Below, piece by piece: positions 26,482 through 33,870 of a DNA stretch of 36,042 nucleotides. Made by a program: the position numbers and the translations under genes. The DNA is from Deltaproteobacteria bacterium (GTDB lineage Bacteria; Desulfobacterota; BSN033; UBA1163): contig VGRY01000044.1 of assembly GCA_016875195.1 (NCBI GenBank), forward strand, positions 1 through 36,042, in the 5' to 3' direction. Within the stretch, counting starts at the first letter, position 1. Every line of letters begins with the position of its first letter. The notes under the pieces are model-generated. The model had not been told where the DNA came from and searched no databases. It saw only the letters and a program-made list of their open reading frames with translations.

Positions 26482-26615
26482 CCCCGTTAGGAGATCCAGA
26501 CAATCAACCCTGAGGCTCTCAACCGGCGAAGCATTAATTCCCACAAAAAATACTTTAGAAAGTTGTTCTGCCAAAGTCGGAACCGAAAAGAAACGGTCCA
26601 TCATTTCTAACGGGG
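26482..26615. repeat. CCCCGTTAGAA element, copy 3, between the zinc-ribbon gene and rnhA
   Basis: CCCCGTTAG at 26482-26490 and TTTCTAACGGGG at 26604-26615 bound 134 bp. The element starts 2 nt after the upstream stop and ends 8 nt before the chosen rnhA start. The rnhA frame stays open across it. Confidence 0.6.
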
Positions 26616-26623
26616 CAAGCGAG

Positions 26624-27082
26624 ATGGAAGGAGAGCTTTCGCTCCAGAAGGGTCTTGAACTGTTCGTCTATATTGATGGGGCTTCAAGGGGAAATCCGGG
26701 AAGGGCGGGCGCCGGGATTTATATCACTGATCGCGAGGGAAAGAAGATTGCCGGGATAGCGCGATACCTGGGCCATAAGACCAATAACGAAGCTGAATAT
26801 GGGGCTCTTCTGTTAGGGTTGCAAGAGGCTAAGGGACTTGGAGGGCAATCCATTCACGTCTATACGGATTCGGAATTGATCGCAAGGCAGATCGCGGGGA
26901 TTTATCGGGTGAAGGAACTTCACCTGAGAATCCTTCACCAAAAGGCGATGGAAATGATCAGGGCGTTTGGTTCATTTGAAATCGGATCCATCCCGAGAGA
27001 AGAGAATCAGGAAGCTGATCTCTTAGCCAATCAGGCGATTGAAAGAAAGATCACAAAGGAGAAAGAAGAGAGCTTAAAATAA
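26624..27082 (+). CDS. rnhA: Ribonuclease HI family protein
   Basis: Cuts RNA in RNA-DNA hybrids. The four acidic catalytic residues are visible: Asp in YIDGASRGNPG, Glu in NNEAEYGALL, Asp in VYTDSEL and Asp in NQEADLLAN. About 152 aa. I chose ATG at 26624 (MEGELSLQKGLELFVYIDG); only a weak GGGGCAAG precedes it, and that comes from the repeat element. An in-frame GTG at 26477 would add 49 residues encoded by the element; these show no RNase H homology. The basic hybrid-binding loop of E. coli RNase HI seems absent, as in the Bacillus/archaeal-type shorter forms. Confidence 0.9.
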   Translation: MEGELSLQKGLELFVYIDGASRGNPGRAGAGIYITDREGKKIAGIARYLGHKTNNEAEYGALLLGLQEAKGLGGQSIHVYTDSELIARQIAGIYRVKELHLRILHQKAMEMIRAFGSFEIGSIPREENQEADLLANQAIERKITKEKEESLK

Positions 27083-27161
27083 GACGAGCTCTCTTCCTGT
27101 CTGTGTAATCGGTCCTAATCGATCTAATCAAAGATTTCTTACTGGAAATCTGAAGAAAGGA

Positions 27162-27630
27162 GGGATTTGAAGGGGAAGAGATGGCCGCTCCTCATTCCTC
27201 TCTGCAAAGAGAGGCAATCGAGGGGAGGAAAGTCCGAGCTCCACAGGGCAGGGTGGTCCGTAACGCGGACGGTCCTGTCTCCCAAGAGACAGGATAAGGA
27301 AAGTGCCACAGAAAATATACCGTCCCGGCGAAAGTCGGGATAAGGGTGAAAAGGCGAGGTAAGAGCTCACCAGTGCACCGAGTGATCGGAGCAGCTTGGT
27401 AAACCCCATCCGGAGCAAGACCAAATAGGCCCCGTTCCCCTGCTTCATGCGGGGGTGAGAAAAGCCCATTCAAATTTATTCCCGATGTTGATGCATCGGG
27501 AATAAAGGCGGGACGGGTAAGGTCGCTTGAGGTCCTGAGCAATCAGGATCCCAGATAAATGGCCATCATTCCAACTCCCCATCGGAGAGCTGGGATACAG
27601 AACTCGGCTTACGGTCCCCTTCAAACTCCC
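27162..27630 (+). ncRNA. rnpB: RNase P RNA (type A)
   Basis: Catalytic RNA of RNase P, which matures tRNA and tmRNA 5' ends. The conserved core GAGGAAAGTCCGAGCTCC is at about 27223-27242, with ACAGAAAATATACC, GGTAAACCCCATCCGGAGCA and the 3' core ACAGAACTCGGCTTAC. P1 pairs TTTGAAGGGG (27166-27175) with CCCCTTCAAA (27616-27625), which sets the ends. A long perfect hairpin (27475-27506) extends the P16/P17 region, making the RNA about 465 nt. A small hairpin (AGATTTC / GAAATCT, about 27132-27151) precedes it; no clear promoter is seen, so it may be read from rnhA. Confidence 0.95.
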
Positions 27631-27664
27631 TTATTTTGGCTAAAAAGTTCTGGCTTCGTTTTAC

Positions 27665-27778
27665 GGTTAGGGTAACGAGGCCCGTTTCGGTTATCGGTAA
27701 CGGTTAGGTAAAATAATTAAAAGACGATGAACGTAACCTTTTATGAACGATACGGGCTTCGTCACCGTAACCTTAACC
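27665..27778. repeat. 114-bp inverted-repeat element between rnpB and the sensor kinase
   Basis: GGTTAGGGTAACGAGGCCCGT at the left is mirrored by ACGGGCTTCGTCACCGTAACC with TTAACC at the right, with small gaps. It covers the region where an upstream in-frame ATG (27743) for the kinase would lie. Confidence 0.6.
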
Positions 27779-27793
27779 TGCACCCCTGGCATT

Positions 27794-29965
27794 ATGAAAA
27801 AAGAATTTTCCCCGGAACAAAGAAGACGACGGAACGAACTGATCATTATTGTCGTCATCTCCATTTTGATCATCGCCCTCACCACTCTCATGATCAAAGT
27901 TCCCCAGGTGGGGGACCAGATTCCCATAGCCAATAATATCATCGTCTTAGGCCTTATTAATATCAACATCATCCTGATTCTCCTGCTGATCTTTCTGGTG
28001 ATTCGGAACCTCGTCAAACTCATTTTCGAACGGAAACGGGAAGTCTTAGGAGCCAAACTGAGAACCAAACTGGTGTTGGCCTTTATCCTCCTTTCGCTCG
28101 TACCCACCTTTCTTCTCTTTTTTGTAGCTGCCGGATTCATCACCAACAGCGTTGAACACTGGTTTAAAGCTCAGGTGGAGCAGTCGCTCCAGGGGTCTCT
28201 CGAGGTGGCGCAGACCTATTACCGCGATTTTGCCAACCAAGCCGTATCCTCTGCCAAACAGGTTGGGCACCACCTTACCAAGCAGGGCATTCTAAAAAAA
28301 GAGACAGCACTGACCCCCCTGAAAGAGGCCCTTGAGTTAAAACGGCAGGAATATCACCTGAGCGCCCTTGGATTATTCTTCAAAGGAGAAGAGGGATTCA
28401 TCAGGGTTGAAGACCCTTCACTCAAAACCATCTCCCTCTCTCCACCCAAGGACTTACTGGAAGTTGGGTTTTCAGGCAAGGAGGTATTTAGGACCTTACC
28501 GGTTGGCGAGGGAGAGATGATCACAGGCATTGCTCCGGTCTTCCATCCCTCAGACCGTGGGGAAGTGATCGGTGTGGTGGCGGCTTCCTACTTTATTCCG
28601 AAGAGCCTTGCAGGGAAGATGCGTGAGATCTCACAGGCCTCTGTTGATTATAAACAGATGAAGGACCTGAAAAAGCCGATCAAATTCAGTTATATGATGG
28701 CCCTTCTCATGGTCACCCTGCTTATCGTCTTCTCGGCGATCTGGTTCGGCATTCGCATGGCCAGGGATATCACCGTTCCGATTAAGGAACTCGCAGAGGC
28801 CACGCACCGGATCGCCCTGGGAGATCTCAACTTTCGGATCGATATGCAGGCAGGTGATGAGATCGGAAGACTCGTCCAGTCCTTCAATCAGATGACCGGA
28901 GACCTGCAAGTGAGCCGTTCCGAACTGGAACAGCGGAAAAAATATATGGAGATTGTCCTCAAGAATGTGGCTGCTGGGGTGATCTCCATCGATGATCGAG
29001 GCATGATCACGACGATCAATACTTCAGCGGAACAGATGCTCGGGGTGAAGGGAGAGGCTGTTCTGGAAAGGAAATTTTCAGAGGTTCTGGAGAAAGAGCA
29101 TGTGGAGAAGATAGAGGAGTTGTTAAACGAATTCAACTCCTCCCAGAGAGATTCGATTGAAAAACAGCTCACGATTCATCTGGGTGGAAAATCGATCTCC
29201 CTGCTGATCAATCTGACGACCCTGAAAGACGAAGAAGGGAAACCGCTTGGTATTGTAGCGGTCTTTGACGACCTCACCCAGCTGATGAAAGCCCAGAGGG
29301 TGGCAGCCTGGAGGGAAGTAGCCCGGAGGATCGCCCATGAGATAAAAAATCCCTTAACCCCGATTCAGCTCTCTGCGCAGAGATTGCGGAAGCGGTATCT
29401 GGAAAAACTCGAGCAGGACGGGGCAGTCTTCGATGAATGTACGCGGACGATTGTAAAACAGGTAGAGGAGTTGAAGGGAATGGTTAATGAATTCTCCAAT
29501 TTTGCCAGGATGCCCGCCTCCAATCCGACACCTAATCATCTTAACGAGATCGTTCAGGAGACCCTTATCCTCTTTAAAGAGGCCCACAAGGATGTCCGGT
29601 TCGACTTCACTCCGAAGGACCTTCCCACGTTTAATCTCGATCGGGATCAGATGAAGCGGGTGATGATCAATCTCATCAAGAATAGCCTTGTCGCCATTGA
29701 CCGGGAAGGAGAGATCCATATCCAGACGAGTTATGATCCCAAACTTCAGATGGTTCGCCTGGAAGTGAGCGACAACGGGTGCGGGATTTCCGAAGAAGAT
29801 AAGGGAAAACTTTTCGAGCCCTACTATTCCACCAAAAAGAGCGGAACGGGATTAGGGTTGACCATCGTCAATGCCATCATCGCCGATCACAACGGATATA
29901 TCCGTGTCCGCGACAACAAACCCAGAGGCACTACCTTCCTCATCGAGCTGCCCGTCCGCGTTTAG
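27794..29965 (+). CDS. NtrY-like sensor histidine kinase
   Basis: About 723 aa. Three N-terminal hydrophobic segments (about 17-37, 47-70, 97-118) are followed by an extracytoplasmic sensor region, a further TM at about 295-320, HAMP (ARDITVPIKEL..GDLNFRI), PAS (NVAAGVISIDDRGMITTINT), HisKA with the phospho-His in ARRIAHEIKNPLTP, and HATPase with N box NLIKNSLVAI, DNGCGI and GTGLGLTIV. This order is that of NtrY, a nitrogen-related kinase partnered with NtrX, but no response regulator is in the window. I chose ATG at 27794 (MKKEFSPEQRRRR); the earlier ATG at 27743 falls in the repeat. No good ribosome-binding site is visible. Confidence 0.9.
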   Translation: MKKEFSPEQRRRRNELIIIVVISILIIALTTLMIKVPQVGDQIPIANNIIVLGLININIILILLLIFLVIRNLVKLIFERKREVLGAKLRTKLVLAFILLSLVPTFLLFFVAAGFITNSVEHWFKAQVEQSLQGSLEVAQTYYRDFANQAVSSAKQVGHHLTKQGILKKETALTPLKEALELKRQEYHLSALGLFFKGEEGFIRVEDPSLKTISLSPPKDLLEVGFSGKEVFRTLPVGEGEMITGIAPVFHPSDRGEVIGVVAASYFIPKSLAGKMREISQASVDYKQMKDLKKPIKFSYMMALLMVTLLIVFSAIWFGIRMARDITVPIKELAEATHRIALGDLNFRIDMQAGDEIGRLVQSFNQMTGDLQVSRSELEQRKKYMEIVLKNVAAGVISIDDRGMITTINTSAEQMLGVKGEAVLERKFSEVLEKEHVEKIEELLNEFNSSQRDSIEKQLTIHLGGKSISLLINLTTLKDEEGKPLGIVAVFDDLTQLMKAQRVAAWREVARRIAHEIKNPLTPIQLSAQRLRKRYLEKLEQDGAVFDECTRTIVKQVEELKGMVNEFSNFARMPASNPTPNHLNEIVQETLILFKEAHKDVRFDFTPKDLPTFNLDRDQMKRVMINLIKNSLVAIDREGEIHIQTSYDPKLQMVRLEVSDNGCGISEEDKGKLFEPYYSTKKSGTGLGLTIVNAIIADHNGYIRVRDNKPRGTTFLIELPVRV

Positions 29966-30020
29966 AAAAGATAGATAGGGGGATGGGGCGATGGGGAGAC
30001 GTGGAGACAACTCCATTTCT

Positions 30021-30046
30021 CTTTATATCACTTCTTTATATCACTT
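30021..30046. repeat. Tandem 13-bp direct repeat
   Basis: CTTTATATCACTT twice in a row, just before the smpB promoter. It may be a replication-slippage product or an operator for a direct-repeat-binding regulator. Confidence 0.5.
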
Positions 30047-30048
30047 CG

Positions 30049-30077
30049 TTGATTTCATTCCCTCTTTTAGGTAAAAT
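30049..30077 (+). promoter_or_regulatory. Probable smpB promoter
   Basis: TTGATT (30049-30054), 17-bp spacer, TAAAAT (30072-30077). It gives a leader of about 105 nt containing a REP-like GTCATTCCG unit. Confidence 0.5.
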
Positions 30078-30102
30078 TATAATTAGTAATGGCTTTACAA
30101 GA

Positions 30103-30133
30103 TTGTCATTCCGTACCTGATCCGGAATCCAGG
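30103..30133. repeat. REP-like GTCATTCCG...CCGGAATCCAG unit in the smpB leader
   Basis: TGTCATTCCGTACCTGATCC followed by GGAATCCAGGGTC, related to the core of the element at 16492-16634. Confidence 0.45.
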
Positions 30134-30186
30134 GTCTTTTGCGTTTTGGGCTTTGTGCTATGTGCTAAGGCGAGGTTTTGTGAAAG

Positions 30187-30648
30187 ATGGGCGAAAAGCT
30201 GATCTGTCAGAACAAGAAGGCGAGGTTTCATTATTCGATTGAAGACTCCATGGAGGCAGGAATCTGCCTTCTGGGGACCGAGGTGAAATCACTTCGGGAG
30301 GGGAAGGCCAATCTGGGAGATAGTTACGGGACGATTAAGGATGGAGAGCTCTTTCTGGTTGATGTTCACATCAGCCCGTATTCCCATGGAAACCGGTCCA
30401 ATCCCGATCCATTGAGGACGCGTAAGCTTCTCCTCCATAAACGGGAGATTCGCCGTTTGATCGGAAAGGTTCAGGAGAAGGGATTTACGCTCATTCCGCT
30501 TCGCCTCTACTTTTCGAATGGAAAAGCCAAGGTGGAGCTGGGGCTGGCCAAAGGAAAGAAACTTTTTGATAAACGGGAATCATTAAAACGAAAGACCATG
30601 GAACGAGACATGGAAAGGGGGCGAAAAGGGTTCGACGGGGATCGTTGA
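30187..30648 (+). CDS. smpB: SsrA-binding protein SmpB
   Basis: Partner of tmRNA in trans-translation: it binds the tRNA-like domain and places its C-terminal tail in the empty mRNA channel of stalled ribosomes. 153 aa with [62 protein letters not shown] and [10 protein letters not shown], all typical. AAGGCGAGG lies about 11 nt before the ATG. The last ~10 codons and the stop lie inside the mature ssrA sequence (30617-30971), so the end of the functionally important tail is read from tmRNA gene bases. The typical body would end near ERDMERG; the final GFDGDR looks imposed by ssrA. Confidence 0.96.
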   Translation: MGEKLICQNKKARFHYSIEDSMEAGICLLGTEVKSLREGKANLGDSYGTIKDGELFLVDVHISPYSHGNRSNPDPLRTRKLLLHKREIRRLIGKVQEKGFTLIPLRLYFSNGKAKVELGLAKGKKLFDKRESLKRKTMERDMERGRKGFDGDR

Positions 30649-30971
30649 CGTCAGGGTGGCATACCGAGGTCCCATTGGCTCGTTAAACAAATGGGATTAA
30701 ACATAATCGCAACCAACTACGATTATGCCCTGGCTGCCTAAGGGCAGCTAGCGTCCCTTCCGTTTTCTCCTGCAGGGCGGAATGTGGATGTCAAACATAC
30801 AGGATAGTTCCTCTCTAACGCTTATAGGAGAGGGGCGAATCTTCATAAGCTAGCCCTTTCGGAATCCTGCCTGTGGGAGATTGGAAGGGCGAACTTAAAA
30901 CACAGGCTATGTATGTAGAAGCCCTGTCGGAAGGTTCTCGGACGCGGGTTCGATTCCCGCCGCCTCCACCA
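30617..30971 (+). ncRNA. ssrA: Transfer-messenger RNA (tmRNA)
   Basis: About 355 nt. The 5' end GGGGGCG pairs with the 3' CGCCTCC (one G-U), followed by ACCA. The tRNA-like 5' part GGGTTCGACGGGGATC and T-arm GCGGGTTCGATTCCCGC are canonical. The tag reading frame is 30709-30741: GCA ACC AAC TAC GAT TAT GCC CTG GCT GCC TAA, encoding ATNYDYALAA. CCA is encoded. Overlaps the end of smpB by 32 nt on the same strand. No consensus promoter is visible inside the smpB 3' end, suggesting co-transcription and RNase P processing, though a weak promoter cannot be excluded. Confidence 0.97.
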
Positions 30972-31127
30972 TACTTCACTTCGAAATTAAGGATCAGACT
31001 TTTTAATTGTTTCTAACTGATTGTCATTGGATTAGATCATAAGAACCGCTTCCCAAACTTTCATTATCCCGACACCTGTAAGGTTATCTAAGAGTTTATT
31101 CCCTGATAATGCTAAATTTCGTTTCAC

Positions 31128-31607
31128 TCACCGCCGACGATGGTGGTGACGGTGATGATAACGATAGGGATAATAGTGTGGGGAACCATACGGATAGTAA
31201 TAACGATAAGGACCATCGTAATAATATGGGTAGGGATAAGGATATATGTAGTAATCAGGGTACGGATATGGATCATAGTATCGTTCAGGATAAGGTTGTC
31301 CCTCTAACCTTGCAACATACCATTGTCTGCGGGGAGAACGATCGCATTTGGGAGTATCCGTTACTCTATCCTGATTGAAAGTGATCCGGCAGATAGAACC
31401 AGAACCAGAAAAATGGTATTCCCATGTTTCGAAAGTTGTTCCGCCAGTCGTCTTATAGGTGATCATGGGCGTTTGCCCCCACAGAGAGACCACTTCTTCC
31501 TTTGTCATGGTAGGTTTGATATCCGAGATATGACGGCGATGGCACGAAGAAAAAACGAGAAGAAGCATGACCAAAGAAAATAAACAAACGAGCCTCTTTC
31601 TTTGCAT
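31128..31607 (-). CDS. BamE/SmpA-like lipoprotein with Tyr-Pro-His-rich tail
   Basis: 159 aa. Signal peptide ends with LVFSSC (Cys22), a lipobox. The middle (KPTMTKEEVVSLWGQTPMIT, then FETWEYHFSGSG and ICRITFNQDRV) resembles the small SmpA/OmlA-type outer-membrane lipoprotein domain. The last ~50 residues are extreme low complexity: YPYP and YYY repeats, then a His/Arg cluster (HHRHHHRRR) at the C-terminus. The tail may be a metal- or surface-binding extension, or a drift-prone repeat. GGAAGGGG lies about 10 nt before the ATG. BamE homology is a resemblance, not proven. Confidence 0.75.
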   Translation of the reverse strand: MQRKRLVCLFSLVMLLLVFSSCHRRHISDIKPTMTKEEVVSLWGQTPMITYKTTGGTTFETWEYHFSGSGSICRITFNQDRVTDTPKCDRSPRRQWYVARLEGQPYPERYYDPYPYPDYYIYPYPYPYYYDGPYRYYYPYGSPHYYPYRYHHRHHHRRR

Positions 31608-31634
31608 ATATTCGCATCCCCTTCCTACAGTTTA

Positions 31635-31663
31635 ATTGTATGTTGTTTGGAGTAGGGTGTCAA
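31635..31663 (-). promoter_or_regulatory. Promoter of the Tyr/Pro-rich lipoprotein gene
   Basis: On the minus strand: TTGACA (31663-31658), 17-bp spacer, TACAAT (31640-31635). Strong match; leader of about 20 nt. Confidence 0.75.
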
Positions 31664-31680
31664 TGAGACTTGGGGAGGTG

Positions 31681-33174
31681 TTATTCCGAATCTAATTTAT
31701 TTCTCCCTTTCTGGAGGAGATCAGCGAGGATTCTTTCCCGCAGGCGTGAATACTGGAATGCAGCCTCAATTGCCCGGGCTGCTCTTTGTGGTCCTGAAAA
31801 GATCGGGACTCCCCGATCGATCAGGAATTTCACCAGAGGATCCCTTACGTTCTGAAAGGTATACCCGACAAGAGGTTTCTTGTGACTTTCAAACAACGGC
31901 ATCATTGCCTCGGAATATCCATTGACCAGCTTGGCCACTTGTTCTTTAATCTGCTCCGGAGGGACACCCGACTGTTTCATCATGCGCTCGAGCCTTTGGG
32001 TAGGTGCGAAAAAATAGAAGAGCAAAACATCCGCATTTTTCTCGTCCAATAAGGCTTTCGGAATTTCTGAGAAGTAGTCGATCAGGTTTTTTCCAAAGGT
32101 GTAATCGATTGGGTTGCTGATACTCCCTGTTCGCGGGATGAAAGGCCTTAGTCTTTTAATGGTCTCTGGTGAAAGCGAGGGCAATTCAAGACCTGCCCGT
32201 CCGCAGGCATCGGCGGCTTCTGCTCCCGGGCCTCCGGAATGGGTCTGAACTACCACACGCCGGTCCTTGATTCCTGGGAAACAGCCCAGCATCCAGCAGA
32301 TATCAAACATTTCCATAGCTGAGTGTGCCCGGATGATTCCGCTCTGACGGAAGATGCCTTCGTAGAGCCGATCGGGTCCTGCCAGCGCACCAGTATGTGA
32401 AAGGCCTGCCCGGCTCCCGGCTTCCGAGCCACCGATATAGAGGGCCACGATGGGCTTTTTCGGAACGATGGATCTCGCCATTTCTACAAACGCTCTACCC
32501 CTTCGGATGCCCTCAATGTAGAGGGCGATCACTCTGGTATCCGGGCAGGCGCCGAGATATTCGATGCAGTCAACAATATCGATGTTGGCTTCATTTCCTA
32601 CGCTGATCGCGGTACTAAAGCCCAGTCCATAATCAGAAAGATAACCAAACATCTGGGTCACAAAACTCCCGCTCTGAGAAGCCATCCCAATATACCCGGG
32701 GATGCCCTGGAAAGACATAAACGTCGTGTTTAGCTTCCCACGGGGATTTGCTACCCCGATGCAGTTCGGGCCTAAAAAGCGTATGCCATACTTATTTGCA
32801 ACCGCGACCAATTCTTTTTCAAGATCGATACCTTCACCTCCGACTTCTTTAAAACCCCCTGAGATGATCATGGCATGCCTGATACCCTTCCGTCCGCATG
32901 CGTCCAATGCCTGGGCTACGATATGAGTCGGCAGCACGATCATTGCCAGATCGGGCACGTTGGGGAGATCGAGGACGCTTCGGTAGGCCTTAAGGTTCTG
33001 CACCTTATTTTCTTTCGGGTGGATGGGATAGAGGTCACCTTCGAATCCCAAATCGAGGATGGAGTCCAGGAGACTTGTTCCCATTGAAGTGATGCTATTG
33101 GAGGCGCCAAAAACAGCGATGCTTTTCGGGTTGGCAATAGGGTATAAAGGGCTTGCGTTGATTGAGTCGATCAT
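31681..33174 (-). CDS. Acyl-CoA synthetase (NDP-forming) alpha-type, CoA-binding protein
   Basis: 497 aa. CoA-binding domain (PIANPKSIAVFGASNSITSMG), then two succinyl-CoA-ligase-like domains with the phosphohistidine-type motif LSHTGALAG (His about residue 260). This matches the alpha subunit of ADP-forming acetyl-CoA synthetases, which convert acyl-CoA, ADP and phosphate into acid, ATP and CoA. The beta (ATP-grasp) part is absent from the protein and from the window, so it must be encoded elsewhere or this member does something else. ATG at 33174. TTGACA at 33237-33232 (minus) with a poor -10 could be its promoter. Divergent from the selenoprotein cluster. Confidence 0.83.
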   Translation of the reverse strand: MIDSINASPLYPIANPKSIAVFGASNSITSMGTSLLDSILDLGFEGDLYPIHPKENKVQNLKAYRSVLDLPNVPDLAMIVLPTHIVAQALDACGRKGIRHAMIISGGFKEVGGEGIDLEKELVAVANKYGIRFLGPNCIGVANPRGKLNTTFMSFQGIPGYIGMASQSGSFVTQMFGYLSDYGLGFSTAISVGNEANIDIVDCIEYLGACPDTRVIALYIEGIRRGRAFVEMARSIVPKKPIVALYIGGSEAGSRAGLSHTGALAGPDRLYEGIFRQSGIIRAHSAMEMFDICWMLGCFPGIKDRRVVVQTHSGGPGAEAADACGRAGLELPSLSPETIKRLRPFIPRTGSISNPIDYTFGKNLIDYFSEIPKALLDEKNADVLLFYFFAPTQRLERMMKQSGVPPEQIKEQVAKLVNGYSEAMMPLFESHKKPLVGYTFQNVRDPLVKFLIDRGVPIFSGPQRAARAIEAAFQYSRLRERILADLLQKGRNKLDSE

Positions 33175-33290
33175 GATTTTTGAAATTCTAAACCCTCAAG
33201 ACTTTAAGGTTATTACTTTTTTTAAAATTATTGTCAATAAATATCAGGAAACAAAGAAAGGATTTTTTTAAATCAGTTTGAAAGTATGGG

Positions 33291-33319
33291 TTGACCAATT
33301 TTTACAAACTTTGTATATT
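33291..33319 (+). promoter_or_regulatory. Promoter of the selenoprotein cluster
   Basis: TTGACC (33291-33296), 17-bp spacer, TATATT (33314-33319). Start of transcription at about 33326, leaving a 63-nt leader with AGGAGGG at 33374-33380. Confidence 0.7.
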
Positions 33320-33388
33320 CCAACCAAGAATCTTCAAGGTGACGGTGTAAAAACCCTAAGGTCAGAAGAAGATAGGAGGGAAAGACAG

Positions 33389-33847
33389 ATGACGCGATTA
33401 GAGATGCAGGAAAAGGCGATGGACCTCTTCATGAAACACCTTCATTGAAGCCAATCCGTTCTTGTGGTTGCACAGGAAAAACTCGGGAAAAAGAATGACG
33501 ATCTGATCAAGGCTCTCGACCCATTTGGCGGGGGATTGGGTGGTCATGGGGAAGTTTGCGGCGCAGTCGTAGGAGGTCTTGCAACCATCGGATTGCTTTT
33601 TGGACGGGATAAGGCCGGGGAGGAGACCAATGTAAACATGTGGAAGTATTCCCAGGAGTTTATGAAACGCTTTGGAAAGGAGATCGCCGGGGGCGGTATT
33701 CTCTGCCGTGAGATTGTTCAAGTGAACTGGATGGACCGAGCCCAGGTGAAGGAGTACTATCAGGGAGAAAAACTTATCAAATGTAAAACCCTGGTTGGCA
33801 AGACAGCCGATCTCATCGGGGAAATGATAGAACGTTCAAAGTCTTGA
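33389..33847 (+). CDS. C-GCAxxG-C-C family redox protein, probable selenoprotein (UGA = Sec20)
   Basis: 152 aa if the in-frame TGA at 33446-33448 is read as selenocysteine. The frame runs ATG at 33389 (AGGAGGG 8 nt upstream), MDLFMKHLH-U-SQSVLVVAQ, then FGGGLGGHGEVCGAVVGG, GGGILCREIV and LIKCKTLV. The family has a conserved Cys in an N-C-S/A-Q-S/A-V motif; U20 sits exactly there, followed by the remaining conserved Cys57, Cys106 and Cys132. Upstream and downstream parts both match the family in one frame, so a frameshift is not needed. A hairpin suited to a bacterial SECIS follows. Family members are thought to be redox or metal-binding proteins. Without recoding it would be a nonsense-mutated pseudogene, or translation could restart at GTG 33464 without the first motif. 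Confidence 0.85.
33459..33478 (+). promoter_or_regulatory. Candidate bacterial SECIS hairpin
   Basis: Stem TTCTTGTG (33459-33466) with CACAGGAA (33471-33478), 8 pairs including one G-U, loop GTTG (33467-33470). The loop begins 18 nt after the UGA and its first base is G preceded by G, giving the GGU element seen in fdhF-type SECIS. The distance and loop agree with the bacterial SECIS model as I remember it (apical loop about 16-37 nt from UGA). Confidence 0.75.
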
Positions 33848-33870
33848 TTCAGAGGCCCTGAGGAAGAACA

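Noticed and set aside
27128..27542. Minus-strand open frames over 27128-27542
   Set aside because: They run across the RNase P RNA gene and encode no known protein.
30021..30046. Start of a CRISPR array
   Set aside because: Only two adjacent 13-bp units with no spacer; no other regularly spaced repeats in the window.
30900..30971. A separate tRNA gene at the end of this segment (TTCGATTC arm and CCA)
   Set aside because: It is the 3' half of the tRNA-like domain of tmRNA; the other half is at 30617.
31109..31378. Plus-strand Asp/Asn-rich frame
   Set aside because: It is the antisense of the Tyr/Pro/His repeat tail; the minus-strand gene has signal peptide, ribosome-binding site and a strong promoter.
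33446..33448. Treating the TGA as a nonsense mutation or frameshift that makes the gene a pseudogene
   Set aside because: Both flanks match the same family in the same frame, the TGA replaces exactly the conserved Cys, the promoter and ribosome-binding site serve the upstream start, and a SECIS-like hairpin follows. Recoding explains all of this with no error needed.
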